A stretch of DNA of 46,457 bases from Candidatus Gallipaludibacter merdavium (GTDB lineage Bacteria; Bacteroidota; Bacteroidia; Bacteroidales; Paludibacteraceae): assembly GCA_017694875.1 (NCBI GenBank), contig JADIMG010000019.1, forward strand, positions 1 to 46,457, read 5' to 3'. Below, piece after piece: positions 24,041 through 32,757 of this stretch (the stretch's first letter is position 1; each line of letters begins with the position of its first letter). Position numbers and translations under genes: made by a program. Under the pieces are notes generated by a model. The model searched no databases, was not told where the DNA came from, and was given only the letters and a program-made list of their open reading frames with translations.

Positions 24041-25900
24041 ATGGACAAACAAACAGTTAAGGTGACGGATACCGATAATGTGGTTATCCGTTTTTCGGGA
24101 GACTCGGGTGACGGTATGCAACTTACCGGAACGTTGTTTTCTAATTTGTCGGCTATTTTAGGGAACGAGATTTCCACGTTTCCGGATTTTCCGGCAGAGA
24201 TTCGTGCTCCACAAGGAACGCTTGGGGGTGTATCTGGTTTCCAGGTGCATTTAGGTGCAGAAAAGGTATATACGCCAGGCGATGAAGCCGATGTGCTGGT
24301 GGCCATGAATCCGGCAGCACTCAAGGTGAATGCCAAGGGTCTGAAGCGTATGGGTGTGCTGATTGTTGATGCTGACTCATTCACGAAAAAAGACTTGGAA
24401 AAGGCTGAATACAAAACGGAAAATCCTTATGAAGAATTGGGATTATCGGACACTATCCAGATTGTTCCTGTTGCATTGACGAGTCTGACGAAAGAGAGTT
24501 TGGCCGATTTCGGAATGGACAATAAGTCGGTGGTACGTTGCAAGAACATGTTTGCTTTGGGTGTTGTATGTTGGCTGTTTAACCGACCTATAGAACAAGC
24601 TATTCATTTCCTTGGCAATAAGTTCGGCAAGAAACCCGATTTGCTGAAAGCAAATGTGAAGGTGTTGACCGACGGATATAACTATGCAAGCAATATCCAT
24701 TTGAACATCAGTACGTTCCATGTGAACAAGACGCAAGAATTGGCGCATGGTGAGTATACGAGTATCAACGGAAATAAGGCAACTGCCTGGGGTTTGATTG
24801 CAGCTGCTGAAAAGGCTGGATTGAAGCTGTTTTTGGGTAGTTATCCTATAACACCGGCAACTGACATCATGCATGAATTGGCTGCCCGCAAGGATGTGGG
24901 AGCAATTGTGGTTCAGGCTGAAGATGAAATTTCAGGTATCTGTACGGCTATCGGTGCGTCGTTTGCTGGTAATTTGGCGGCTACGAGCACTTCGGGTCCT
25001 GGTTTGGCCTTGAAGTCAGAGGCATTGGGATTGGCTGTGATGGCAGAACTCCCGTTGGTATTGGTGGATGTAATGCGTGGAGGCCCATCAACCGGTTTGC
25101 CAACCAAAACCGAACAGACTGACCTGTTGCAGGCATTGTATGGACGTAACGGTGAGAGTCCATGCGTAGTTATTGCCGCCAGTACGCCTGACAACTGTTT
25201 CCATTATGCATATATGGCCGGTAAACTGGCTTTGGAACATATGACTCCAGTGATATTGCTGACTGATACTTTCTTGGCAAACGGAACATCCTTGTGGAAA
25301 TTGCCAAAGTTGGCAGAGCTGGCTCCTATTTCGCCTTATTACGCTCCAGAAGAAATGAAGGGCAAAATGAAGGCAACTTCCCGTGATGAGGAAACGAAGA
25401 TTCACTATTGGGCTATTCCAGGACGTGAAGGATTTGAACACCGCAACGGTGGTCTGGAGAAAGACTATGTGAAAGGCAGTATTTCTACTGACCCGAAAAA
25501 TCACCAGCGCATGGTGGACGCACGTGCAGAGAAAGTGGCACGTGTAGCGGAAGTGGTACCTGATTTGCAGGTGGAAGGTTGTGTAAATGATGCTGATTTG
25601 CTGGTAATAGGTTGGGGTAGTACACGTGGTCATCTGTTGAGTGCCGTTGACCACTTGAACAAGAAAGGCAGGCGTATAGCTTTGGCTCACTTCAATTACA
25701 TCAATCCGCTTCCGAAGAACACGGCGGAAATCATTCGCCAATATCCGAAAGCTGTTGTATGCGAACTGAACACGGGTCAATTTGCAACCTATCTTCGCAC
25801 AAAAGTGGAAGGCGTTCATTTCCATCAATATAACAAGGTGGAAGGCCAACCGTTTACAGTTCATGAACTGGAAGAGTGCTTTGAGTCATTGTTGAAATAA
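24041..25900 (+). CDS. korA: 2-oxoacid:acceptor oxidoreductase, fused gamma-alpha subunit
   Basis: A 619-residue subunit of a 2-oxoacid:ferredoxin oxidoreductase, most like 2-oxoglutarate (Kor) type. I chose ATG at 24041 (MDKQTVKVTDTDN), just before the conserved VIRFSGDSGDGMQLTG; an ATG at 23996 adds 15 residues lacking family similarity. Residues about 10-190 are the gamma domain. The alpha domain follows, with SYPITPATDIMHELA, VQAEDEISGICTAIGAS and LPLVLVDVMRGGPSTGLPTKTEQTDL, which form the thiamine diphosphate pyrimidine-binding part. The enzyme oxidatively decarboxylates the oxoacid to acyl-CoA and reduces ferredoxin, or runs in reverse. The beta subunit follows 35 bases later. No separate ferredoxin-like delta subunit is encoded here. 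Confidence 0.92.
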   Translation: MDKQTVKVTDTDNVVIRFSGDSGDGMQLTGTLFSNLSAILGNEISTFPDFPAEIRAPQGTLGGVSGFQVHLGAEKVYTPGDEADVLVAMNPAALKVNAKGLKRMGVLIVDADSFTKKDLEKAEYKTENPYEELGLSDTIQIVPVALTSLTKESLADFGMDNKSVVRCKNMFALGVVCWLFNRPIEQAIHFLGNKFGKKPDLLKANVKVLTDGYNYASNIHLNISTFHVNKTQELAHGEYTSINGNKATAWGLIAAAEKAGLKLFLGSYPITPATDIMHELAARKDVGAIVVQAEDEISGICTAIGASFAGNLAATSTSGPGLALKSEALGLAVMAELPLVLVDVMRGGPSTGLPTKTEQTDLLQALYGRNGESPCVVIAASTPDNCFHYAYMAGKLALEHMTPVILLTDTFLANGTSLWKLPKLAELAPISPYYAPEEMKGKMKATSRDEETKIHYWAIPGREGFEHRNGGLEKDYVKGSISTDPKNHQRMVDARAEKVARVAEVVPDLQVEGCVNDADLLVIGWGSTRGHLLSAVDHLNKKGRRIALAHFNYINPLPKNTAEIIRQYPKAVVCELNTGQFATYLRTKVEGVHFHQYNKVEGQPFTVHELEECFESLLK

Positions 25901-25935
25901 CCATTAATTACGAACCTTTAAAAAATAAGATAGAT

Positions 25936-26934
25936 ATGTTTAGCCCAGCAGATTTTAAAAGCGACCAATATGTGCGTTGGTGTCCGGGATGTGGTGATCA
26001 TGCCATCGTAAACGCATTGCAGAAGGCTATGGCCGAAGTGGGGATAGCCCCTTCGCAAACAGCAGTGATTTCAGGTATTGGCTGCTCGTCACGTATGCCA
26101 TATTATTTGAATACGTATGGTTTTCATACGATTCATGGCCGTGGTGCAGCGATAGCCACAGGTGTGAAGACATCTCGTCCTGACTTGACAGTGTGGCAGA
26201 TGACGGGTGATGGTGACTGTTTGGCCATTGGCGGTAATCACTTTATTCACAGTGTGCGTCGTAATGTGGATTTGAATGTAATCATGTTCAATAACCAGAT
26301 ATATGGTTTGACAAAAGGTCAATATTCTCCGACAAGCAAGAAAGGGGCAATTACCAAATCATCTCCCTTTGGCACGGTGGAACGTCCGTTCCGTCCTGCT
26401 GAATTGACCTTTGGCGCGCGCGGTACATTCTTTGCCCGTACATTGGACGTAGACGTGAAGACAACGCAGGATTGCATGGTGGCAGCAGCACGCCATAAAG
26501 GACTTTCTGTAGTGGAATGTCTGGTAAATTGTGTGATATTCAACAATGGTGCTCATAGCTGGATTTCCGATAGGGAAAACCGTGCAGACCGTACTATCGT
26601 GTTGGAACATGGTAAGCCGATGATTTTCGGTGCGAATAGAGATAAAGGACTAGTAATTGATGGTTGGAATTTGAAAGTAGTGACCATTGGAGAGAATGGC
26701 GTAACAGAAAAGGACATTCTTGTACACGATGCTCATGAACAAGATCCAACTTTGCACTATAAGCTGGCTATGATGACAGGACCGGATATGCCGATTGCCA
26801 TGGGTGTAATCCGTGATGTGGAAGAGGAGACCTATGACGAAGCTGTACATAATCAGATTGCCAGTGTTCAAGCCAAGAGCCAGATACATTGTTTTGATGA
26901 CCTGGTAGCTAGCTGTGAGAAATGGGAAATGTAA
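25936..26934 (+). CDS. korB: 2-oxoacid:acceptor oxidoreductase, beta subunit
   Basis: A 332-residue beta subunit carrying the thiamine diphosphate site. The N-terminal VRWCPGCGDHAIVNAL has the Cys pair of the 4Fe-4S cluster, a third Cys is in GIGCSSRMPYY, and a fourth is farther on (ECLVNCVIFN). The cofactor-binding GDGDCLAIGGNHFIH and the NNQIYGLTKGQYSPTS segment are typical. It is smaller than pyruvate oxidoreductase beta chains with extra ferredoxin domains. Together with KorA it forms a two-subunit enzyme that links 2-oxoglutarate (or a branched oxoacid) to ferredoxin. Substrate preference is inferred from family resemblance. A strong hairpin follows the stop. Confidence 0.93.
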   Translation: MFSPADFKSDQYVRWCPGCGDHAIVNALQKAMAEVGIAPSQTAVISGIGCSSRMPYYLNTYGFHTIHGRGAAIATGVKTSRPDLTVWQMTGDGDCLAIGGNHFIHSVRRNVDLNVIMFNNQIYGLTKGQYSPTSKKGAITKSSPFGTVERPFRPAELTFGARGTFFARTLDVDVKTTQDCMVAAARHKGLSVVECLVNCVIFNNGAHSWISDRENRADRTIVLEHGKPMIFGANRDKGLVIDGWNLKVVTIGENGVTEKDILVHDAHEQDPTLHYKLAMMTGPDMPIAMGVIRDVEEETYDEAVHNQIASVQAKSQIHCFDDLVASCEKWEM

Positions 26935-26997
26935 GAAAAGGGATTATAGAAATAGAAACTTTTGCAACGAAAGTATAAGCTGAGAGTTGCAGAGAAA

Positions 26998-27036
26998 AAT
27001 GAGTCCGTTTCCCTTATGGGGAACGGATTCATTTTT
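26998..27036 (+). terminator. terminator after korB
   Basis: AATGAGTCCGTTTCCC pairs with GGGGAACGGATTCATT around a four-base loop (one G-U-type pair and small internal differences), followed by Ts. Confidence 0.88.
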
Positions 27037-27088
27037 ATATCAGAAAGTTTGAGACAACTTGTGTAATTTGTTGTGAAAAATATGAGGA

Positions 27089-27130
27089 CCTAAAAAACGG
27101 ACGTACTTGTGTGCGCCCGTTTTTTATAGG
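27089..27130. terminator. bidirectional terminator between korB and nitroreductase gene
   Basis: CCTAAAAAACGG pairs with CCGTTTTTTATAGG around a 16-base loop. It has Ts on both strands, and sits just beyond the stop of the minus-strand gene that ends at 27145. Confidence 0.75.
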
Positions 27131-27144
27131 TTTTGTGTAACCAT

Positions 27145-27843
27145 CTATTTTATATAACCAACAGGGTGGTTAAGCATCGGAATTTGCTTGTCGGTGAGCT
27201 GCAAGGCTTGTTGTATGGCAGCTTTGTCCATTGTGCCGCGTGCTACTGTTGCCAGATTGTCTGCTGCACAGTAGAGGTAGATGTTTTGTGATACATAGCC
27301 AGCATCCATTGCTCCGAGAAGTGTGGCACGCTGTGGGTCGTCAAACGGGAACTTGGTGAGGTCGCTGACGAGGATAATGGAAAGAGGCGCAACGGCTGCA
27401 AAATCTTGTGTGTGTGCTACTGCTTTGCGTAGGTCGGTTGTGCACACAAGTTGCAATGCGTGCTCTTTAGGCAAATAGACGAATGTACCCATATCCATTG
27501 TAACGTAGAGGACTATGTCTTGTGCGTTGACCGCTGAGGGAGCGGTACGTTTGCCATTTTCAGGACGGTTGATTCCGTTGGCAGCCCAAAGCAGAGTGGA
27601 AAGTGTTTCATTGTCGAGTTGTGTTTGTGCATACTCCCTGATGGAGCTTCTGTGGCTCAGCGTGTGCATGAGAGTAGTAGTGAGCGTTGTGTCGGGTTGC
27701 ACTAAATGTATGGTGTCGTTGACAACCTGTAGGGGCGTTGATGGTTTAGTCGCTTGTTCGGCGACGGCAGCTTGGGTGTTGTTGTTTTGTTGGCAGGCGG
27801 TGAAACTTGCTGCCAGCAGGCAGAGAAGAAGAGTCTTTTTCAT
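27145..27843 (-). CDS. nitroreductase-fold lipoprotein (SagB/ThcOx-like)
   Basis: A 232-residue protein with a lipoprotein signal and a nitroreductase-type domain. I chose ATG at 27843: it opens MKKTLLLCLLAASFTACQQ, a good signal with Cys as the lipid-modified residue; the longer frame overlaps the preceding gene. The domain shows SHRSSIREYAQTQLDNETLSTLLWAANGINRP, the Arg-rich FMN phosphate contact region, and RTAPSAVNAQDIVLYV. The C-terminal DAGYVSQNIYLYCAADNLATVARG helix is also typical. It should bind FMN and reduce an unknown electron acceptor from the envelope side. The lipid anchor is unusual for a flavin reductase. It follows the acyltransferase by 34 bases. Confidence 0.87.
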   Translation of the reverse strand: MKKTLLLCLLAASFTACQQNNNTQAAVAEQATKPSTPLQVVNDTIHLVQPDTTLTTTLMHTLSHRSSIREYAQTQLDNETLSTLLWAANGINRPENGKRTAPSAVNAQDIVLYVTMDMGTFVYLPKEHALQLVCTTDLRKAVAHTQDFAAVAPLSIILVSDLTKFPFDDPQRATLLGAMDAGYVSQNIYLYCAADNLATVARGTMDKAAIQQALQLTDKQIPMLNHPVGYIK

Positions 27844-27877
27844 AATAGTCCGTATTAAAGTTGTTCGTAGATTGATG

Positions 27878-28417
27878 TCAGATGGCAAAATTTTCCGGTT
27901 TTTTCCCGGTTTTGTCTTTGTAGAAGTTTTTGATATAGGCTATATCTTTTTGTTCGTTGCCTGTGGGCAGGAAGGTTTCTTGTATGCCGACTTCTTTTTT
28001 TGCATAATCAATGTAGGCCAGTTGTATGGGTACATGGGCCTTGATAGCGATGTAATAGAAACCTTTTTTCCAGTCTGGATTTCTTTTGCGTGTTCCTTCT
28101 GGTGTGACGGCAAGCTTGAAATGGTCCGATTGCTGGAACCTGTGTGCCATTTGGTCGGTGATGGATGTTTTTCGGCTTCTGTCAACGGGCACTCCACCTA
28201 TTTTGCGAAAGAAAAATCCGAGAGGGAATATAAACCATTCCTTTTTCATGAGGAAAGAAGCGTTTTGCCCCAATGCGGTGTAATAGAGTTTTCCGATAAG
28301 AAAGTCCCAGTTACTGGTGTGTGGAGCAACGCAGATGACGCATTGTGGTACGTCGTCTGCGTTGTTGATGAGTGTCCACCCTAATTTATGCAATATCCAG
28401 GCAGCTAATTTTTTCAT
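27878..28417 (-). CDS. 1-acyl-sn-glycerol-3-phosphate acyltransferase family protein
   Basis: A 179-residue PlsC-like acyltransferase. The catalytic HTSNWD (the H-x4-D pattern, about residues 33-38) is visible, followed by ALGQNASFLMKKEWFIFPLGFFFRKIGGVPVDR (glycerol-phosphate binding region) and VTPEGTRKR (the E-G-T-R motif). It is short compared with typical PlsC (about 240 residues) and lacks an N-terminal membrane anchor beyond a weakly hydrophobic WILHKLGWTLI. It likely transfers an acyl chain to lysophosphatidic acid or a similar acceptor; the acceptor is inferred. Its start overlaps the FloA stop (TAATG), which ties it to the membrane-domain operon. Confidence 0.87.
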   Translation of the reverse strand: MKKLAAWILHKLGWTLINNADDVPQCVICVAPHTSNWDFLIGKLYYTALGQNASFLMKKEWFIFPLGFFFRKIGGVPVDRSRKTSITDQMAHRFQQSDHFKLAVTPEGTRKRNPDWKKGFYYIAIKAHVPIQLAYIDYAKKEVGIQETFLPTGNEQKDIAYIKNFYKDKTGKKPENFAI

Positions 28418-29406
28418 TATTTGTTGTTTTTGTTGTTGGCTGTTGTATTGGCCGGTCTGGCGATAGCATCTCTCATGGATGTGTCGGCTTCGATATTTTT
28501 CATGCGATAGTAGTCCATGATGCCGAGATTGCCGTTGCGGAATGCTTCAGACATGGCTTTGGGTACTTCAGCTTCGGCTTCTATCACTTTAGCACGCGCT
28601 TCTTGTGCTTTGGCTTTCATTTCCTGTTCTAGGGCAACTGCCATGGCACGTCTTTCTTCGGCTTTGGCTTGTGCAATGTTTTTGTCGGCTTCGGCCTGGT
28701 CCATTTGCAGCTGTGCTCCAATGTTCTTACCTATATCTATGTCGGCAATATCGATGGAAAGGATTTCAAATGCCGTTCCTGCATCAAGTCCCTTGCGGAG
28801 TACGAGTTTGGAGATGGAGTCAGGATTTTCAAGTACGGATTTGTGTGAATCGCTTGAGCCGATGGAGGATACGATGCCTTCGCCGACACGGGCGAGTACG
28901 GTATCTTCACCGGCACCTCCTACGAGTTGCTTGATATTGGCTCTTACTGTGACACGTGCTTTGGCAATAAGCTGAATGCCGTCTTTGGCTACTGCGGTGA
29001 CGGGTGGCGTGTCGATGACTTTCGGATTGACTGACATTTGCACAGCTTCAAATACATCGCGTCCTGCTAGGTCGATGGCTGTTGCCATTTGGAACGAGAG
29101 GTCAATGTTGGCCTTGTTGGCGGAAACGAGGGCATGTACGACACGTTCAATGTGTCCGCCGGCGAGGTAGTGTGCTTCGAGTCCATCGCGTTTTACTTCA
29201 CTGATTCCGGCTTTGTGTGCTTCAATCATGCAGGCTACGATTTTGTGGGGCGGCACTTTACGTATACGCATGAGAAACAGTTGTATGAGTGAGATACTCA
29301 CGCCTGATACTTTTGCCGAAATCCACAAAAGGAAGGGTACATAATAGAAAAAAATGATGAGCAGAACTGCGATAATCGCAAAAAAGATGATTTCAAATAG
29401 TAGCAT
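28417..29406 (-). CDS. floA: flotillin-like protein FloA
   Basis: A 329-residue flotillin-like membrane scaffold of the FloA/YqfA group. One N-terminal hydrophobic hairpin (about residues 2-45) anchors it in the membrane. The SPFH-type domain follows, including [13 protein letters not shown]-like sequence (here [16 protein letters not shown]), [27 protein letters not shown] and [23 protein letters not shown]. The C-terminal coiled coil is rich in Ala/Glu repeats ([20 protein letters not shown]). It organises membrane microdomains. The NfeD partner is directly upstream (20 bases), as in many genomes; an acyltransferase is directly downstream and overlapping. Confidence 0.94.
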   Translation of the reverse strand: MLLFEIIFFAIIAVLLIIFFYYVPFLLWISAKVSGVSISLIQLFLMRIRKVPPHKIVACMIEAHKAGISEVKRDGLEAHYLAGGHIERVVHALVSANKANIDLSFQMATAIDLAGRDVFEAVQMSVNPKVIDTPPVTAVAKDGIQLIAKARVTVRANIKQLVGGAGEDTVLARVGEGIVSSIGSSDSHKSVLENPDSISKLVLRKGLDAGTAFEILSIDIADIDIGKNIGAQLQMDQAEADKNIAQAKAEERRAMAVALEQEMKAKAQEARAKVIEAEAEVPKAMSEAFRNGNLGIMDYYRMKNIEADTSMRDAIARPANTTANNKNNK

Positions 29407-29425
29407 ATTGTTTGTGATTAAGTGG

Positions 29426-29890
29426 TTAGATTTCTTTTACAGTAGCTATGTTGCCATCAATAGCAATGATGACGATCGTTGTGTCTTCGGGTATGAATTC
29501 ACCTTGTGAGCGTGCTTCAAATGGTTTCCCGTCAATGAGAATTTTTCCCATGGGTGCAAGCCGTGAGATAGTGGTGCCTTGTTGTCCAACCTTCAGATTG
29601 TTCTGTATGAGGTCTATTTTGGTATCAATTTTGGTTTTGAGGGCCATCTTGTCCAGTGTTTTGCTTTTGAGGAAGAAATAGATGGCAAGTGCAATGATAA
29701 TGATATTGGCAAAGAGCGTGATGTGACCAGCCAGTGCTCCGATTTGTGTATAGGCCAAATAGACGGAAGCTGCCATGGATAGAGTAGCTGCAATGCCGGC
29801 AATCGATATACCGGGGATGAGGAATAGCTCGACAATGAAAAGCAGCAGGGCCGTAATGACGAGCAGTGCAACAATGAGGATTAGTAGCAT
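29426..29890 (-). CDS. NfeD family membrane protein
   Basis: A 154-residue short-form NfeD. It has three hydrophobic segments (about residues 2-24, 28-48 and 57-74), then a soluble OB-fold domain from about residue 95 containing [33 protein letters not shown], the typical C-terminal NfeD domain (G-x-x-G-x-A-x-T/S-x-L-x-P-x-G pattern). It lacks the N-terminal ClpP-like protease of the long form. It partners with flotillin in membrane organisation. It is the first gene of the operon, with a promoter upstream. Confidence 0.92.
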   Translation of the reverse strand: MLLILIVALLVITALLLFIVELFLIPGISIAGIAATLSMAASVYLAYTQIGALAGHITLFANIIIIALAIYFFLKSKTLDKMALKTKIDTKIDLIQNNLKVGQQGTTISRLAPMGKILIDGKPFEARSQGEFIPEDTTIVIIAIDGNIATVKEI

Positions 29891-29918
29891 GGGTTGTTAT
29901 TTTAAAGTATTATCCCTC

Positions 29919-29950
29919 CAAATTTATATATTATTTCCGGATTTTGCAAA
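29919..29950 (-). promoter_or_regulatory. nfeD-floA operon promoter
   Basis: On the minus strand TTTG (29947-29950) is followed after 20 bases by TAAATTTG (29919-29926). The ATG is about 28 bases further on. Confidence 0.62.
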
Positions 29951-29961
29951 TTTGTTCGCTT

Positions 29962-31362
29962 TTATGGCTGAGGTGTATTGCCGATGGCTTGGTTTTCCAA
30001 TTGGCGGATTTGCAATTCGGTTTTCTTTGTCTGCTGTCTGATGTTTAGTGTCAGTTTTTCCAGTTGTAGGATTTTTTGTGCAGATGGTGACTGTTGTTCT
30101 TTATCTTGGGTAAATTCTTTGCGTAATTGATTGAGTGTTTGCTGTGTAGTGGTTATCGAATCCTGAAGCGTGAGGTAGCGGGTAAAAAGTTGCTTGGCTT
30201 GCTCGGATTTGAATTCATCAATGGAATGATAGACCGTAGTGGCATTGATGGGGAAGTTTAGTTTCCGCTCGGTTTGTGGTTTTGGTTTGGAAGTATCTTT
30301 TCTGGTAACAGGTAGGGTTGTTTTGGGCGTTCCTGTTTTATGGATGAGTAGCTGGGCTGCTTTGCGGAGGTATTCCTGATTGTTGGTTTTAATGTATTTT
30401 TTTTCTGTTTGCGGTATGAAACTATAGACAATTACCTTACCTTCCGGCTGACGTCTGTCGGTAGCAAACCATCCGATGTTGTTCACTTCATCGATGGCCA
30501 GCATATAGTCGTTGTAGGGTGAATTGACAGGCATACCTACATTTTCCGGATTGAGGTAAGAATCTGTGGCGCTGTTGTATCGGGTGATGTAAATGTCATA
30601 TCCTCCCATACCGTCATTGCCTCCGTCGGTTGCGTAATACATTGTGATGCCGTCTGACATGACGAAGGGATAATTGGTGTTGTGGGTGTTGATGTTTTTG
30701 GGGAGTGGGGTGGGTTTGCTCCAGCTGTCAAGCAGCTTTTGTGAAGACATGATGGAATAGGTGGAGTCTTCGAATATGGAAAAATGTTTTCTGTCGTTTC
30801 GTTGGTTGGTATAGGTGATTTGTGTAGCGTTGGAATTGGCTGATAGTTTTCCCGCTTGTATGGATAGCTTGTAGGCATCGAGAAATTTATCTTTGTCGAT
30901 GATGATGCTGTCAACTATTATGATTTCGGCTGTGCGCTGCATGTAATTGTCAAGTGTCATTGCTTTTTGGATGTTTTGCTCTATGAGTGCATGGCGTGGG
31001 TCATCCTTGTCAAGCTTGGCTTTGTATTTATTGTAGGCATCTATGGATTCCTGAAAGCGATAGGCATATATGTATAGTTCGCCCAGATAGAAGTTTCTCA
31101 GTGCATATCGTTCGCCTGCTTTTTCAAATTGCGTGATGGATTCGTCCCATTGTCCTGTTTCATAGAGGCAGCGTGCATAGCGGTAGCGGTAGAGTGCGCT
31201 GGATGGGGTTTTTTGAAGCAACTGCTTGTAGACCTCAAGTGCTTCTGTATATTGGCGGTTGTTGAAGAGATTGTCAGCTTCAGAGGCGCTTTGTGCCTGT
31301 AGGCAGCAGACGGCTGTAAAAATGAACGATATGACTAGAATGCTTCTGAATGCGTGTGTCAT
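29962..31362 (-). CDS. exported TPR/PD40 beta-propeller-like protein
   Basis: A 466-residue exported protein of unknown function. A signal peptide is clear (MTHAFRSILVISFIFTAVCCLQAQ). Residues about 25-130 hold tetratricopeptide-like helices (LFNNRQYTEALEVYKQLLQKTP; RYRYARCLYETGQWDESITQFEKA). Residues about 190-330 look like WD40/PD40 propeller blades, for example TMYYATDGGNDGMGGYDIYI and IGWFATDRRQPEGKVIVYSF. The C-terminal 80 residues are a Gln/Lys-rich coiled coil. The TPR-PD40 order recalls PorE-like envelope proteins of Bacteroidetes, but the OmpA-like peptidoglycan domain is missing, so a link to type IX secretion is only a possibility. Confidence 0.82.
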   Translation of the reverse strand: MTHAFRSILVISFIFTAVCCLQAQSASEADNLFNNRQYTEALEVYKQLLQKTPSSALYRYRYARCLYETGQWDESITQFEKAGERYALRNFYLGELYIYAYRFQESIDAYNKYKAKLDKDDPRHALIEQNIQKAMTLDNYMQRTAEIIIVDSIIIDKDKFLDAYKLSIQAGKLSANSNATQITYTNQRNDRKHFSIFEDSTYSIMSSQKLLDSWSKPTPLPKNINTHNTNYPFVMSDGITMYYATDGGNDGMGGYDIYITRYNSATDSYLNPENVGMPVNSPYNDYMLAIDEVNNIGWFATDRRQPEGKVIVYSFIPQTEKKYIKTNNQEYLRKAAQLLIHKTGTPKTTLPVTRKDTSKPKPQTERKLNFPINATTVYHSIDEFKSEQAKQLFTRYLTLQDSITTTQQTLNQLRKEFTQDKEQQSPSAQKILQLEKLTLNIRQQTKKTELQIRQLENQAIGNTPQP

Positions 31363-31396
31363 GAATATAAGTTATTTTGTCAGTTGTTTTCTTATG

Positions 31397-31426
31397 CAAA
31401 TATAAGAATATTATGCGTATTGCCAA
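31397..31426 (-). promoter_or_regulatory. promoter of the TPR/PD40 gene
   Basis: TATATTTG on the minus strand at 31397-31404, with a TTGG element at 31423-31426 (18-base gap). It lies 34 bases before the ATG. Confidence 0.5.
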
Positions 31427-31433
31427 TTAGTGT

Positions 31434-31616
31434 ATGACATTTTCTGCTAAAAAGCAGGATTTTGTGTGGAATCATCACGCAGATGAAAGAAGCGGGTTGG
31501 AAATTCGTGAGGAGAAGTGTATATGGAAAGACTTGTTGGAAAGGAATGTAGTGAGACAATCGGATGGCGGATATTTTGTTTGGAATGTGGAATGGCTTGT
31601 GTTTATAATCGGCTAA
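31434..31616 (+). pseudogene. possible decayed remnant of an AAA ATPase-like gene
   Basis: A 60-codon frame (MTFSAKKQDFVW...) with no promoter of its own. Its last third, WKDLLERNVVRQSDGGYFVW, resembles the C-terminal end of Bacteroidetes P-loop ATPases of the archaeal ATPase group, which often finish with a pattern like LL-x-(K/R)-(D/N)-(V/I)-(V/I)-x-x-(S/T)-(D/E)-GY-x-VYDRFFG-x-W. Shifting one frame after GYFV gives FGMWNGLCL and a stop. This comparison is from memory of the family and is weak; the frame may be chance. Confidence 0.2.
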
Positions 31617-31765
31617 AAAGTATGCTGATGGTTGGCTATTGTAGTATAAGGGCATGTGCCAGCACCAGGGTAAAATATCCGATGTGACAAATGTGTGGAG
31701 GGGGAATGCGCATGTTGGAAAATATAGTGAAGATGGAGAAATACGTGATAAAATAATGTGAATAA

Positions 31766-31796
31766 TTTGTGTATTCGATAGTTTTGTATATATTTG
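31766..31796 (+). promoter_or_regulatory. prmA promoter
   Basis: TTTG at 31766-31769 and TATATTTG at 31789-31796 with a 19-base gap; the ATG is 18 bases downstream. Confidence 0.67.
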
Positions 31797-31814
31797 TCGA
31801 AAAAATATAGCATT

Positions 31815-32654
31815 ATGGAATATATTGCAGTGAAATTCAGTTTTTCGTTTCACGAAGAATTTGCTTCAGATTTGTTTGTGGCTTTATTGGCAGATAATGG
31901 ATTTGAAAGTTTTGAATGTATAGATGCCGGTGTTGTGGGGTATATACCTAGTCCGCTTTTTGATGAGGCACAACTTTCTGCTTTGGTTGCCGGCTTTGAA
32001 TATAAGGGAGTGGAAATAAGTGAGATAGTACACATCGCAGATCGGGATTGGAATGAAGAGTGGGAAAAGAATTTTTTTAGTCCGATAGTGATTGGTGATG
32101 AATGTGTTATACACAGCTCGTTTCATACGGATGTGCCCCAATTGAAATATGATATTTTAATAGACCCTAAGATGGCGTTTGGTACTGGTCACCATGCAAC
32201 GACCAGTCTAATTGTAGGAGAATTGCTTCAAGCGGATTTGAAAGGTAAGTCCTTGTTGGATATGGGATGTGGTACAGCTGTATTGGCCATACTGGCAGCC
32301 AAGCGTGGGGCAGGACCGATAACGGCTATCGACATAGATACGTGGTGTGTGGAAAATGCGGAAGAGAACATTGCTTTAAACGGCTTGTCAGGTATAGAGG
32401 TGTTGATGGGTGATGCGCGTTTGTTGAAAGGTCGTCATTTTGATGTCATATTGGCTAACATTAACCGCAATGTACTGATGGCAGACATGCATGTGTATGC
32501 CGAATGTTTGCCGGTGGGCGGAGATTTGTATTTAAGCGGTTTTTATATTGAGGATACGCCTTTATTGGAGCATGAGGCAGGAAAGTATGGCTTGATATTG
32601 GAGAAATGTAAAGAGCATGACAATTGGGCTATGCTTCATTTTGTAAGGAAATGA
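31815..32654 (+). CDS. prmA: ribosomal protein L11 methyltransferase
   Basis: A 279-residue SAM-dependent methyltransferase that trimethylates ribosomal protein L11. I chose ATG at 31815 (MEYIAVKFSFSF); the longer frame starts inside the promoter. The substrate-recognition domain is residues about 1-90. Then comes IDPKMAFGTGHHATTSL, a PrmA hallmark, the SAM-binding LLDMGCGTAVLAILAAKRGA, the acidic ITAIDIDTWCVENAEENI, and LANINRNVLMADM (the N-x-x-x catalytic region). The length is slightly below E. coli PrmA (293). It is transcribed alone, and the tRNA cluster follows. Confidence 0.94.
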   Translation: MEYIAVKFSFSFHEEFASDLFVALLADNGFESFECIDAGVVGYIPSPLFDEAQLSALVAGFEYKGVEISEIVHIADRDWNEEWEKNFFSPIVIGDECVIHSSFHTDVPQLKYDILIDPKMAFGTGHHATTSLIVGELLQADLKGKSLLDMGCGTAVLAILAAKRGAGPITAIDIDTWCVENAEENIALNGLSGIEVLMGDARLLKGRHFDVILANINRNVLMADMHVYAECLPVGGDLYLSGFYIEDTPLLEHEAGKYGLILEKCKEHDNWAMLHFVRK

Positions 32655-32757
32655 GTTCTATTGTGAGTACAGGTGCTTTGCTGCCACCTGCGATAGGGTA
32701 GCCTGAAAAGTGTGCTGATAGGGCAAACGAATTTTTTTGAGAAAAAGGCTGTGAAAT

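Larger units (their letters stand above)
31363..31814. other. TPR gene-prmA intergenic region with a possible gene remnant
   Basis: About 450 bases between divergent genes, longer than most gaps in this window. Both ends carry promoter boxes. The plus strand has a 60-codon frame (31434-31616) whose end reads LLERNVVRQSDGGYFVW, which looks protein-like, followed by a possible frameshift into FGMWNGL. From about 31620 to 31760 I see nothing. Confidence 0.45.

Noticed and set aside
27515-28384. A 289-codon plus-strand frame across the nitroreductase and acyltransferase genes
   Set aside because: The minus-strand genes have clear motifs (lipobox, HTSNWD, EGTR). The plus frame is Cys/Val/Phe-rich with no motif.
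31392-31853. A 153-codon minus-strand frame between the TPR gene and prmA
   Set aside because: It overlaps the start of prmA and both promoters, and its His/Phe/Ile/Tyr-rich translation resembles non-coding AT-rich sequence.
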